Positions 11,037-22,926 are shown, numbered from the stretch's first letter. The stretch: DNA of 64,000 bases from Gaeumannomyces sp. JS-464 (GCA_002197995.1 NGZR01000002.1:7254001-7318000); one strand, 5' to 3'. Notes: generated from the letters alone by a model not told the origin. Made by a program: numbers and translations.

Positions 11037-12030
11037 GTTTTTGGTGAGGGTACGTCGCAGGTGTTCTACAAGATGGCAGCCAAGTGTGTGCGTTGCATGA
11101 AATGGAGAATGCGCGAAGCAAGCAAGAGCGAAAGGCGTCTGCAAGGGTGAAAGGCGTCTGCGAAGACGAAGGTCGGCGTGCAGAAGATTGACGAGAACGC
11201 GGGCTGCCTAATTTACGCACCCGCGCGCGAAGGTCGGGTCGCTGGTCGTTGAAGGCGCGTATTTCATGTTGGCGCGGTTGTTGGTTCCATGTGCAACCTG
11301 CTATCTTGAGAGTGGGTCCCACCAGACGGGCCCATGCGAGGATGGGTCGTCTGCGGGGATATACACGGGCCCACCCGAAGATGGGCGCTTCGGTACAGCC
11401 TGACCTCACCAGGGAAGCCGTGCTTTCTATTAGCCGCCTCTGCGGCTGCGCAACGCAGCAGGGCGGTTACCTGTGGCATCCATGTCACCGTTTCAATAGC
11501 CGCTGGGTTGACCAAAGTGCCCCAAAAACGCCTCCTTTTTTGCAGCTGTGGATGGTTGGTTCAAGACGCGCCGGCAAAGTGTTTCATAGGCCCATGTCTA
11601 ACCGGGGCATCTGTCCTGCCCGCATTGGTTTCGCGCCATCCGGCAAGGCTGTTGGTTCCATCATGTTATCATCTGGATGCTAGCCTGACCTTTGCATTCT
11701 AGGGCAGACTCGAATTATAAGAGGCGACCACATACCTGCCTCTTTTTGATGAACTGTGCCGAGCAGATATCCGTCCGTTCCATCTTCGACTTTTTGCCAA
11801 CTTCTCCAGATAATTCCCAACCAGATCTCTCTTTTCCTCTTTCCTGTTCTTTTTCCTATCCTCTCTCCTATCTCTCCTACTCTCTCATACTCTCTCCTAT
11901 CCTTTTCCCTTAGTTTCCCTTTCCCCTCCCCTTTTTCCCCTCCCCGTTTTCCCTCCCTATTTCGGGTACTTTTTCGTCCATTTTTCTTCCATCTGTTTGT
12001 TTACCCTCCTGTTTCCCTACAACCCACAAA
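11037..12030. promoter_or_regulatory. Shared upstream region with pyrimidine-rich tract before the kinase gene
   Basis: This intergenic region lies between two divergent genes. From about 11815 to 12028 the plus strand is almost entirely C and T (TCTCTCCTATCTC-type runs) directly before ATG 12031. Such tracts are common core-promoter or leader features in filamentous fungi. No TATA box stands out. Confidence 0.5.
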
Positions 12031-13848
12031 ATGACTGCTCTGTTCACGCTTAGCACGGAAAACCCGTACCGGCTTATGACCGTGACTACAAACACAAAGT
12101 CCAAAATACAGGGTGCGATCATGCGTTTCGGCCGGAATCCGAGAACCAACGAAATTGCTCTGCCCAATGAGCCAAGGTCGTACGCCCGCGATCATTTCTC
12201 CTTCCACCTGGCGGATTCCGGAGAGTTGATTCTCAAGGACCATTCCGGCGGCCTGGTGATGATCGATACCCCAGAGGTGACTACAGCGGAGCAGAATCTC
12301 TACAATATCAGGGGCAAGCGTGTGCGCCAAAGAGTCATCCCTAGGACGCGCCGCAAGATCATGATCTTCTGTCGCCGCTCGGAACACTACATGGGGTTCG
12401 AGTTGGAGTGGAACCCGCTTTTCGTCGACGCCACCGGGGCGCAAGTGCAAGATCTTCTTGTCCAGCACGCGGCCAGTCTCGCCGACCCCCTCGCACCCCT
12501 ACTCTCCCCGACACATCGGATCGTCAAGCCGGCCTCTTGTGCCAGATTCTGCCGCAAGCATGCCCAGGAGGGAGGGTCTCCGGAGCCGGTTCGCTCCAAG
12601 CGGTGCCTCGACCGCCAACGGAGGCTCAGACATTGCCGGGTTCAACAAATACAAGGAGATCCACAAGTACCACCGTCTCGGCGAGGGCACATTTGGAGAG
12701 GTCTGGAAGGCTGTTGATATGGCTACTGGAGATCTCTGGGCCGTCAAGGAACTCAGAGCGAGTACCAACAGTGATGCCTTCAGGATGTCGTTCAAAACAG
12801 AGGTGGAAAATGTGGCGCCTTTATAGCATGTAAGTAATATTTTACCCTTTTTTCTTGTTTCCTATTTCCTGCTTCCTTTTTTTTTTTTTTTTTTTCTCTC
12901 CTTTTTTTTTTTTTGTTCTTTGCGCTAATATTTACTGCGTCTACAGGCACACATTGCCAAATTCGAAAGCTTCCAGGGTTTCTGCCTCGGAGGCTCGTTC
13001 CAGATCTTCTACAAGCTATACCGTGGGAACGTCCGTGGCTTGATCACCCAACACCACCGAGCCTACGGCCACAATTGTGTTCAAATGCCTTCGCAAGCCC
13101 CTGATTGGGCCCCCAGATTCACAAGCCAGTTCTTCTCGGCCATGCAATACCTTATCAAGCAAGGCGTCGTCCACCGGGACATCAAGCCAGAGAACATCCT
13201 TTACGACCACGAGCAAGGAACGCCTAACTTTTACCTCGCCGATTTCGGTCTGGCAACTACGATGGCGATGGCCGGGGGCGGCGGCGCCGGCACGCGCTTC
13301 TTCATGGCGCCCGAGGCCGTCTCGCACGGCGTGGCCAACCAAGCCTCAGACATGTGGTCCTTTGCGGTCACGCTGGGCTGCGTGCTGCTGGCTACTGGTG
13401 CGAGGGCCACTGCCTGCGGCTCGACGCGCCGCACTGGGCCTCCAAGCTGATGGCCATGGGCGTTAACTCGGCGGCGCTGGGCTACATCGGGGATTTCGAC
13501 GCCCGTGTCAACTCTTCCGTGGCTGACCCGCGCCTTGCTCAGCACTGCTGCCTCACCGGCCGCGTCATGTCGCTGGTCAGGCATGGTCTGCTCCCGCCAA
13601 TGTTCAGCCGCATGCTGGACAGCCCCAGGGAACGGTTGACGTTTGACATGTATACTGATCGTGCCATCGAGGGCTTCGTTAGCCCGCCTGTTCGGGCCCG
13701 CCGGAGCCACCGAGGTGACAGCCAGAAACAGGAATGGAATTTCATGGATGTGTATTGTCAACCCAGGGGCAGGGCCCAGATGCCCAGGGGTGGGGACCCA
13801 AGAGCCAGGGGCAGGGATTATAGTTCGATGGATATTGACGTGGCTTAA
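12031..13848 (+). CDS. FHA-like / Ser-Thr protein kinase with in-frame UAG
   Basis: N-terminal half: an FHA-like segment (RFGRNPRTNEIALP, ARDHFSFHLADSGELILKD, about 12125-12245) followed by a Ser/Pro-rich linker. Kinase domain: glycine loop YHRLGEGTFGEVWKAVD, Lys in WAVKEL, catalytic loop VVHRDIKPENIL (about 13165-13200), LADFGLA (about 13235-13255), a GTRFFMAPE activation-segment end and ASDMWSFAVTLG. A phase-0 intron at 12830-12946 has GTAAGT, two poly-T runs, GCTAAT and CTACAG. Two codons before this junction the frame reads CCT TTA TAG CAT, a stop inside helix C; the next exon resumes in the same frame with AHIAKFESF. Single-base shifts are also needed at about 12470-12520 and 13390. The stop is at 13846-13848; length about 567 aa if repaired. 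It may be a pseudogene, a sequence-error case or a target of stop-loss mRNA editing. Confidence 0.7.
12877..12914 (+). repeat. Twin poly-T tracts in the kinase intron
   Basis: Two T runs of about 18 and 12 bases separated by CTCTCC, inside the 117-base kinase intron. Confidence 0.85.
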
Positions 13849-14702
13849 GCAGGCAGGGCTTTTGCGGTGCACAAGCTGGCAACAACCGTGTCTGCACGAT
13901 ACTGAGGCTCTGGACGGAGGGATATGGATATGGACTGGGATGGAGTACTGGAGTTTTGCTGATTAAACAACCAAACACAAGAATGGAATCTCGAAATCAG
14001 GGCGCTAGTAGGCTGATAACGCCCTGCCCAACTGTAGGGGTATATGCTAGGTGGACAATAATGATCTAATTTCCGTTCAGCGTGGATTTGTGAGCGAATG
14101 TTTGTGGACACCGGTGTCGGGACCTGAAAGCGAAGGTGAACTTCTATTCAGTCTTGGATCCACCACCTTTGAGATGTCAGTATTTCGTATTTCGTATTTC
14201 GTTTGCTCCGATACCTCGATGCAAGTAATCTACACGCCGAACGAAGCGCCGGCCACCCGCGGGCTCCCGGGCACTGACCTAGGTAGACGCCAAGAAACCC
14301 GCCATCAGACCACGCAGATTCTGGAGATCCGGGACCCGGTTGCCGGGGGTTAAGGTTAATCGGGGCACGGCGCCCACAAAACAGGCGGCAAGTCAAGAGT
14401 TATCGGGAAAAGTAGCCGAGATCCAGAGGTTCGTGAGGATTGCCTATTGGCCAGATGGCGCCCAGGCAAGTAAGGCCCCAGCCCGCGGGTGCCATGGCGC
14501 AGCGGTGGCCAAGTTGACGAGAGAGAGCTCGAGGCTGGGCTCTTTCTTCGTTGGGTATATTTATCTTGCTGTCCGAGGCTCTTGATTCCCTCGCAGACGC
14601 AACAGCATCACAAGCGATCACGAATCCTTCAACAATTACAGATAGATTTTGAAATATCCTTCCAAGTCTTTGCTCATCTCGCCCCTGTCTTCCCGTGCCG
14701 CC
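13849..14702. other. Intergenic region upstream of P450
   Basis: It contains a short tandem (GTATTTC)x3 near 14180-14203 and a TATA-like GGTATATTTATC at about 14552-14564, some 140 bases before the P450 start. No gene is supported. Confidence 0.45.
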
Positions 14703-15355
14703 ATGCCTCTCCCCGTGGCCGTCTGGGCCGCGGCCGCCATCCTGGCCGCTTATGCCATCTACCGGCGCCTCCTCCCGAAGCCGATCCCAGGCATCGCCTA
14801 CAACCCGAGGCGGCGCGGTCCCATACTCGGCGACTTGCCGTCGCTCCTGCGCGACCCGGACGGCATGTTCGACTGGATGGTCAAGCAGGCGGCGCGGCAC
14901 CCGGACAGCCCGCTGGTGCAGGTCTTCCTCCAGCCCTTTGGCGGGCGGCCGTTCGTGCTGATGGCCGACTTCCGCGAGTCGCAGGACATCCTGGTGCGCC
15001 GCGGCAAGGATGGACCGGTCCGACTGGACCATCGACCTCCTGGCCGCGCTGCTGCCCATGCACCACATCAACCCAAGACGGGCCCCGAGTGGAAGGCCCA
15101 CCGCCGCCTGCTGCAGACCTCATGACGCCGTCCTTCCTCAACGGCGTCGCCGCCCCCGCACCTGTACGCCGGCTTCATGAACCTGGTCGAGCTGTGGCGG
15201 GCGCGCGCGTCGCAGGGGGTAGGCCGTTCGCGGCCGAGGCTGACATACACCACGCCACCCTGGACGCCGTGCTCGACTTTACTTTTGGCAAAAGCTACCC
15301 GCACCGCGCGATCCCACCGCAGACGCAGCACCTGCTCTCGACCGAGCCGTCGGCC

Positions 15356-15400
<45 letters not shown>

Positions 15401-16645
15401 GGAAACAGCAGCAGTGATGGCCCCTCTGCCGACACGCCCATCGACATCACGTATGCGCCCGTCCATGAGGCCATCGGGTTCATGCAGCACTGGACCGAAA
15501 ACTTCAAGCGCGTTCTGGACAGCCCCTTCCCCGGCACCTACTGGCTGCTCCACAGCATCAAGCCGTCCGAGGTGCGGTTCCGCCGCCGCCTCAGCGCCTT
15601 CATCGAGGGGCAGATCGACATGGCCATCGAGAGGCTCGAGTCGAAGCAGAAAAAGGAGGAGGCGGGGGACGAGGAGGACACGACCTGGGTCGGGTCCGCC
15701 CTTGACATGATGGTACACCGCGAGAAGCGCCTGGCCGAGAAGGAAGACCGCGAGCCCGTGTTCAAGTCGCAGGTCATGGAACAAGAGGTACGTTGAGCCG
15801 AGCCCCAAGGACGCCCCCTCCCCTGAGCACACCCCATGGACACTTACAAACTTTATGACTCCTCGCAACAACAGACAGTCGGCTTCGTCATCGCAGGTCA
15901 CGACACCTCCAGCACCACCCTCCTTTGGGGATTGAAGCTGCTGGCGGACCACCCGGCGGTCCAGACCAAGCTCCGCGACGCCCTCCGCGCGGCGCACGCC
16001 GCCGCAGCAGCCGAGAAGCGCCTACCATCAGTCGAGGAGATCACGTCGGGCAGCCCGACCCCGTACCTGGACGCCGTGATCGAGGAGATCCTGCGCGTCG
16101 GCGGCACCGTGCCCGGGCTGGACCGGTCGTGCGACCGCGACTCGGTCGTGCTGGGCCACGTGCTGCCCAAGGGGACGACCCTGCTCATGCTGGCGCGCGG
16201 CCCGTCCTTCACGGAGCCCGCGCGCGAAATCGACGAGGCGCTGCGCAGCGAGACGTCCCGCAAGGCCGCGGCCGCCTCTGCTGCTGCTGCTGCTGGCGGC
16301 GGGACCACAACCCGCCCGAACTGGGACGCCGAGGGCATGGACAAGTTCCGCCCGGATCGGTGGCTGGTGCGGACTGCCGCCGCCGGCGCAGACGACGGCA
16401 GCAGCGGCTGGGCGTTCGACCCGTCGGCGGGGCCGTCCATGCCGTTCGGGCTGGGCACGCGCGGCTGCTTCGGCCGGCGCCTGGCGTACCTGGAGCAGCG
16501 CATCTCGCTGACGCTGCTGCTCTGGAGCTTTGAGCTGTGCGCCTGCCCGCCCGAGCTGTCCGGGTACGCCGCCGTCGACGGGCTGACGCACCGGCCGAAG
16601 CAGTGTTATGTCAGGCTGCGGCCGACTGGGCTTGTGGTGGGCTGA
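14703..16645 (+). CDS. Cytochrome P450 monooxygenase
   Basis: The start ATG 14703 sits in a GCCGCC context and begins a membrane anchor (VAVWAAAAILAAYAIYRRLL) and a proline hinge (PKPIPGI). The I helix AGHDTSSTT is at about 15896-15925, the K-helix EILRVGG near 16085-16105, DKFRPDRW near 16340, and the haem loop FGLGTRGCFGRR with the ligand Cys at about 16443-16478. An 87-bp intron at 15788-15874 (GTACGT...CAACAG) joins QVMEQE to TVGFVIAGHD in phase 0. A CAG tract at about 15359-15400 gives poly-Ser before the F-G region, and a GCT run near 16275-16300 gives poly-Ala. Exon 1 needs about five one-base corrections between 15005 and 15230, several at homopolymers. Family and substrate cannot be assigned; P450s oxidise small molecules at the ER membrane. 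Confidence 0.8.
15359..15400 (+). repeat. (CAG)n trinucleotide repeat encoding poly-Ser
   Basis: About thirteen CAG units, read as AGC, give a run of roughly sixteen serines inside the P450 coding sequence. Confidence 0.9.
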
Positions 16646-16978
16646 AAGGGGGCTGTGGGGGCCTACAGCATAGTCTTGTTTGTAAATAGGTTGAGTTCAG
16701 GCTGGCTCGGGTAATGCTAGGAAAGATGATGTGGTTAATAGCTGGAAAGACTGGATTGCAGCCACCCCTTTCATTTATCCAACCGACACTGAATCTCAAG
16801 CTTAGTACTCCCCAGGCCTTAGCTTTGTGTGCTGACAAGGTCAAGTGTCGGCAAAGGATTTCCTTTTTTGGTCAATGAGGAAGTACATGTTACATCAAAT
16901 CGCATCCCCGAAAACTGTCGCCGCACAGCGTGACCCCCATCCAAAAGCCCTGAAAGAAGCAATAGTCGGACCCGAGCC
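16646..16978. other. Convergent 3' intergenic region
   Basis: It separates the 3' ends of the P450 and carboxypeptidase genes. No gene or structured element was recognised. Confidence 0.5.
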
Positions 16979-18968
16979 TTATGATGTCGAAGCAGCAGGC
17001 TCGACGACAATAAAATCCTTCACAACAGCGGTGCCGTTAGCCAGGGCCCGGACTTGCTCCGGAGTGCACAGAATGTCCAGCGGGGCCGTCCACGTGTAGC
17101 ACTCGACCTCGCGCGGCGCCGGCTCGAGGGGCACCTTGACGTCAAAGACCTGCGACGGCCCCGTGGTGTGGTAGCCGGCAGCACCCGCGTCGATCTGACC
17201 CGTCGCGAGGTCCTTGCCCAGGATCGTGCGTTTAAAGATCTCGAGCGACTCGGCGGGCTTGTACGAGGGGACTGTTTTCGAAAGTAAGGGAAAAAAACAA
17301 GGGGAGCGTTAGTTTGACCCCCGTACGTGCAACCTGTGTCGGAATTTTCAAGTAATAGGGTAAACTAACCCTCGTGCCCGGCATTGTAGATCCTGCTAAA
17401 GCTGAACAGGCCGTGCTGGCGCACCTTGCCGGCGCTCGAGCCGCCGATGGTGATGTCTGCGTAGCCGGCAGCGGCGAACTCGCTGCTCTTCTTATGCTTG
17501 ATCGCGAGGCTGACCGCCTCGCCTCCGAACCCTGCAGTAGCCGTCAGCAGGTCATTTATAACAGCGAAAGGGGTGACCAAAGAAAAAAAAAACCAGAACC
17601 AAACAAACGCACAGTTGCAGCGATAGTCGCGGTCGCCGTAGACAAGAGCGACCTTGACGCCGTCGTCAACAAGCTCCGCCAGCTTCTCCACAAACCCCGA
17701 GCGGATGACGTCGGCGCCCTGGTCGAACACGGTCCCGACGACGTTGGTGGAGGCGAGGTAGCTGGTCTTGACGCCGAGCGCCTCCTGTTCTCGGGCCTGT
17801 TGAGCCAGCCGTAGACGTAGCTCCTGGGGAACGTCACGGGCGGCCGCTGCGCGATGTCGAAGTAGTGGCGCCCGTGGGCCGGCGTGAAGGCGAAGAGCAG
17901 CTCCTTGCCGCACAGCTCGAACGCGGCGCCGCAGGCCGCCTGGAAGTCCTGGCCCGCGAGCATGGACGGCGGGACCAGGCCGTCCGGGTCGAGGCGGGCC
18001 GTGACGTCCCTGCAGGCGCGCGCGCTGTCCATGCAACCGCCGCTGCGGTGCAGCAGGTCGTCGTAGCGCCTGTAGACGGACTCGTTGTAGATGGGGATGC
18101 CGTACGTGTTGCGGAAGGGGAACTCGTTTAGGGACGGCAGCTGCGTGTAGATGTCGACCATGCCGTTTATGATGCCGACCGAGTCGACGCCGAAGCGGTG
18201 CCGCGGCTTGCCGCAGCCGCCGCTGGTGATAACACTGCCGGGATTCTTGAACTCCCTGTTGATGATGGACGCGATGGCCGGCGCGTAGTGGCCGCCGTAC
18301 GACTGCGACCACACGCTGATGCGGTCGCGCCTGTACTGGGAAAACTCGTCGAACCAGGCCTGCAGAAAGTGGTAGACGGCGTGCGCCGCCGCCTGGGTCG
18401 AGTTTGCCGTGCGCGCCGGGTCCTGGCTGGGGAACCGCCCGCTGACGAAGAGCGGGCTGCTGGGCGTCGTGGTGCCCAGGTCGACCGCGCCCGTCTCGAG
18501 GTCGAAGACGCCGTCGGCCACGCTGTCGTACGAGAAGCCCGTCTGGGCCGGCTGGTCGACGTAGAGCATGTTGGCGACCTCGGTCCAGCTGTGCGGGTTC
18601 AGCGTCGTGGTCCGCGAGTCCCGGTTGACGACGCAGGGCCCGCTGTGGCCCGACGCCGCCTGGTCCGTCGACGCCGCGCCGGGTCCGCCCTGCAGCCAGA
18701 CGGCGAGCGGTGCCGTCTCAGGCGAGCGACGGGCCTCGAAGAACCAGAAGAACATGCTCGTCTCGTATGGCTGGCGTTCCGACACGGGCAGCGTGATAAA
18801 ACCGCTGTAGCCTTTAACGCCGGGCGTCGTTTCGCAGATGCTGGTTTCCTTGAAGCTAACCTTGGCGCCGGGGTGCGAGCGGGAGCTGATCACGGCCGCG
18901 TCCGTCAAGCATGCCCAAGCAGCCATTATGGCAGCCAGGCCGCTTCGCACGCTGCTGCGTCTTGTCAT
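16979..18968 (-). CDS. Secreted serine carboxypeptidase (S10 family)
   Basis: The N-terminus has a signal peptide (SGLAAIMAAWACLTDAAV). S10 landmarks in order: SMFFWFFEARRSPETAPLAVWLQGGPGAAS (the WLQGGPG oxyanion region), YVDQPAQTGFSYD, nucleophile motif WSQSYGGHYAP (about 18286-18312), catalytic Asp in YGDRDYRCN and catalytic His in YNAGHEVP. The usual ESYGG is QSYGG here. Introns at 17532-17612 (RCN/WFGG) and 17272-17369 (AGHE/VPSYKPAE) restore the frame exactly; the stop is at 16979-16981. One base appears to be missing near 17793, between YGWLNRPE and EALGVKTSY. Total about 604 codons. It probably removes C-terminal residues from peptides outside the cell or in the vacuole. It is a single gene with its own TATA box. 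Confidence 0.85.
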
Positions 18969-19022
18969 TGTCGATATCTTGGTGTAAGTAAAGCCGAGGG
19001 TGGGTCAAGTTCAAATGAGGAC

Positions 19023-19053
19023 GGGCTGGGCTGGGCTGGGCTGGGCTGGGCTG
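19023..19053. repeat. (GGGCT)6 minisatellite
   Basis: Six uninterrupted GGGCT units lie between the carboxypeptidase ATG and its TATA box, that is, in the 5' UTR or core promoter. Confidence 0.9.
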
Positions 19054-19101
19054 ATGCAGAAGCATTCAATACCGAGAGGCACCGATAAGGCGTCCGAACA
19101 C

Positions 19102-19109
19102 CTTTTATA
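19102..19109 (-). promoter_or_regulatory. TATA box of the serine carboxypeptidase gene
   Basis: TATAAAAG on the minus strand, about 135 bases upstream of the carboxypeptidase ATG, in a position and with a sequence typical of a fungal TATA element. Confidence 0.55.
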
Positions 19110-19351
19110 CTACAACTAGGCATGTTAGTTTGCTTGATATCCATCGTGGCACTGCCACGCCCAAGGACTAGAACAGTGACTGGCTCTATCCAACGGGTGT
19201 AAATTCGTCAGCATGTGGCGCTGGCACAACATTAGAAAGATCTTGCTAGCGGCAGATGACATTCCTACAGAAGTACATTGCATGGACCTAGCTGACGATG
19301 TTTGCTTCTTTGACACCCATCTCGACAACATGGCACAGCACAGGGAGCATC

Positions 19352-19867
19352 CTAGCGTACCTGACGTTGAGGATGGGTGGCCTCGATTGCTTGGCGCTGG
19401 TGTCCCCCTACAGCACCAGCCCCTGGCGCAGCGGCGAATTGGGCGTTTTCAACTGCCTGCCGCATTGATGCATCCAGCCGCGACCAGGGTGCAAATGTAG
19501 AATCCCTCATACTTACAAACGACATGGCAATGGGCCTGTCGTTGCCGGCCCACGGGGCCGGGGCTGTCACCGGGTCGTCAGAAATACACCCGCGAAGCCT
19601 TAATGTTACGACGAGGTCCTGCAGACCCTGGTCAAGAGCCGCGCAACCAAGCAGGGTCTTTGCGACTGTTGCCTGATTCCTTCTGTCCTTCCAATGAAAA
19701 GAGGCCGGCCCACAGCCTGCCAAGATTTCCGCAGTTGTGGAATTCTTCGAAATACAGGCCAAAGCCCCGACAGATTTCCGTTTTTCTGTTCGTGAGTGTA
19801 TCCTGCGGGCTCTGTCCTTCCTGACGGACTTTAATGCCACATCTCTCAACTTTCTAACCTCATACAT
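19352..19867 (-). CDS. Hypothetical protein ORF, doubtful
   Basis: A 171-residue open frame with a fairly natural composition in its middle (AGCGPASFHWKDRR, LLGCAALDQGLQDLVVTLRL). A candidate in-frame 60-base intron (GTAAGT ... GGCAG) lies at 19457-19516. I do not recognise the family; it may be the fragment of a longer gene or chance. The flanks at 18969-19351 and 19868-20038 hold nothing else I can support. Confidence 0.25.
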   Translation of the reverse strand: MYEVRKLRDVALKSVRKDRARRIHSRTEKRKSVGALACISKNSTTAEILAGCGPASFHWKDRRNQATVAKTLLGCAALDQGLQDLVVTLRLRGCISDDPVTAPAPWAGNDRPIAMSFVSMRDSTFAPWSRLDASMRQAVENAQFAAAPGAGAVGGHQRQAIEATHPQRQVR

Positions 19868-20038
19868 TGAAATCTAGACGCGGTAACACCTGTGCTTGCT
19901 TTTGTTCGTGCAACCAATCCATTTCCCCGGGTCTCCTTGAAGCGCCGACCGTGCCCCTCTCTTCCCAACGGCCCCTCTGAATCCAATCTACAGAGACGAC
20001 TTCGCCATTGTCTGGACCAAGGCGCTCGCGCAGTGTCG

Positions 20039-22892
20039 CTAAGCGAGCTTTGCCTCGAAGCTGGCCCGAACATCCGGCTCCAACCGCTGGGCCATGAAGG
20101 TCGAGATCCTGCCGCCGTGACGCACATCCGCCTCATGCAGCTGTTTCTTGATCCACTCCGGCAGGTTCGTCACCTCGGGGAAGTAGTCGCGATGGGTTCG
20201 CTTGCACGTGCTGAGTCCCGTGAAGACACGCCCAAAACTAACGTCGTCCGGATCTGCTTCTTGCATGACGCCCTTGCTCTTGTTGCTCAGGTCGGGCTCA
20301 TGTGTGAGCAACTCCAGCAGCAGCGAGGCCGTCCACCCCCATCCCTTGGCGTACTTCTCCGCAAACGCCGGTGAGTCGCAGAGCGTCTTGGTCAACGAAA
20401 TGACCGCGAGCTTGCGGTCCGCTGGATGCGTAAACTGGTTCGTCAAGGGCAGCACACCCTTGACGTAGATGGGCACGAAATTGCCCGGTCCCATGGCCTC
20501 GGCGTAGGTGGCGTAGTAGTCGGGCCCGTATCCGGTTTCCACTCCTAGCGCCGAGACGAGATGGTAGAAACGCACAAAGCGCAGTTTGTACCACGTGTAA
20601 TCCAGAGGTATCAGGGTCCTTCCCTCCTTGGCTGCCTTTTTTGCTGCCTCCTGGGTTGCCTCCTCCTTTGCCTCATACTCTTTGTATTTCGGCGCGATCT
20701 TCATCATGATTTGGGCAAAGAATGGACCCAATGCAGCCCTACAGTAAATAACGTCCAGATCAGTCTGCAATGCTCCTTGAAAGTCGATGGGAGGCATGAA
20801 CGTCACAGTTTGGACTACTTACGCTGGGAACGATTTTGCCATCGCCTCCAAAAGGTCGAAAGCGCTCTCTTGAAGGAGCCTCTTTGACTTGGAGAAAAGC
20901 TTCTCGAAGATGTCTACCACCTGCTGCAAGCGGTTGCCTTCTAGAATGCCCTTTGCGGCTTTGGGGATCATTGCCGTGAGGAATCTTGCAGGAGCGGGAA
21001 GATTGACGCCCATGCTATCCCACCTCGTCGTTTGGAGAAGGAGTTCGGATAGACTTGTGAGGCTCGCTGGCGCCTCGGTCGATGGCGAGGCCTCGATCAG
21101 TGCTGCAAACAGCTGGAAGACATACGGCACGAACTCTAGATGACAGACAGTTAGTTTCAAAGTATTATGAAGTACACCGTCGGGTCAGGCAAGGAGCCGA
21201 CTGCTGTCGAAAGAAGACGATGGGTTGCATTACCGTCGATGTCTTCCTCCAAAATCGAGGCGAATGGCTGCCACAGCATTGTCTCTAGCGTGCTGGAGGA
21301 GGTTGCAGAACAATAGTGGATAAGGGCGCCAATGGCCTCGAAGAGGTAGAAGTAGAATCTTGGGTTGCTGGGGCTTTTCTTGATCGCCTCGGTGATGTTG
21401 ATGAGCTCAGTGAGAATCTGGGGAAGAATAGCCACCAGATTCTCCTTGAGGGACATCATGATTCTCATTATGCAGCGCATCAGGAACTCGTTCTCCTGCT
21501 TCTTGGCTGGCAGCGACTCATTGTTAATGAGTCCAAATAGGCGGGTCAGCAGCTCCAGGGCTTTGGACTCGAGAGCTGCGAAGGGGATGACAGGTTCTCC
21601 CCCTGGCTTCGTGAGGACTAGCGCCCGCTCGATGGTGATGGCTGCATAAGTGTAGACGACGTATTGATCGGAGTGCAAGTGAGTGGCCAGTGCTTCAAAC
21701 ACAGCGCCGCCATGTGCCTCCATTGTCTGGGCCCGGAAGTTGTGCAGGTACTTGATGGCGTTGACCTTGGGGATGAGCTCGTTGGCGGAGAGGTCCGACA
21801 TGACGTGTTTTTCGAAGAAGCCCACAACGCCGAGACTGTGAGTCGGTTCTAGCTTCGCGATCAGGGGGTTCAGCTGGGTGATGCCCTTGGCGCCGGTGAC
21901 AGTGCCTTGGGCCGCGGTCGCGAGGTAGAGGTTGATGGCAACGTCTTTGGCCTCCCAGCCGGGCTGCTGCAAGCAAACGTCGATCTGCTTGAGGACCGCC
22001 GTAGTGGCAGCGTCTCCAAGCTTCGCCAGGAGCACCTTCAAGAAGTCCAGTGCCGCTCTCCGCCTAGAGTCTGTATCGTAGCCTTCCAGATCGCGCCGGA
22101 TGAACTCGATGGGCTCACTCGAAAGCAGTTCCACATCTGATTCGCGCAGCCTGATGTTCAACATGATGACTTCGAAAGCGAGAGGCGACAGGTCGTCGGT
22201 TGCCCGACCGTCCACCTTGATCTTGAACGCTTCCAGGTGGCACGGATCCGTCGCTGCCGCACTGGTCAGGAACTTCAGGGCCTTGCTCACAAGGAGGTCG
22301 TGTCGTGGCTCCATGCCGGTGGAGCCAAGCAGGTTCAACGTGGTGGTGATGACCTCCCTGTCGGGAGCCGTAGTGAAGTCTTCGTGTTCCTTGGCAAACC
22401 ACAGGCTGAGCAGTTCGTAGATGCTGGTTTTGGCCTGGTCGATGACGGTGGCTTCATCCTCGTCACCATTGAAGATGGGGTTCTGGTACGGCAGGTATTT
22501 GTAGAGAGCTGCCGAGATCTCATTCTTGTTGTCGACGATGAAATTCGGGAGGTCGATGGTCGACAGATCGTGCAAGATCTCAACGACAAGGTTGAACGTC
22601 TCGAACCACCCCTGGAGCTGCGTGGCGTTGTTCGTGTTCTCCTGGATGTGCTCGTCGGCAACAAAGAGTAGGCCTTTGAGCGCATTGCCCAGATTCTCCA
22701 TGGCGTGTACAACATTTCCTCTGGCATCGTCATCAGCGCCATCGGCGTACCGCAAACTTTCGAGTATCGTGTGCGCCATAGTCAAAACACCGTTTGTGAC
22801 CGTGAAGTCGTCGGCCGAGAGTCGCGAGGCAATGTCCTGGTGGAATTTGATAGCGGAGCATTAGCGGGCGACATGCTCGCAGGGGGTTGAGT

Positions 22893-22926
<34 letters not shown>

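Noticed and set aside
12400..12640. An intron explaining the first frame change in the kinase gene
   Set aside because: No GTRNGT donor with branch point and acceptor gives a consistent join; a one-base indel is simpler.
15068..15997. 309-residue minus-strand frame opposite the P450
   Set aside because: Antisense shadow of GC-rich P450 coding sequence; poly-Ala arises from the CAG repeat.
12031..18968. Kinase-P450-carboxypeptidase as a biosynthetic cluster
   Set aside because: No backbone synthase, transporter or regulator is present, so neighbouring oxidase and peptidase genes do not make a cluster.
18198..19088. 296-residue plus-strand frame opposite the carboxypeptidase
   Set aside because: Antisense shadow; the opposite strand has signal peptide, catalytic triad and exact splices.
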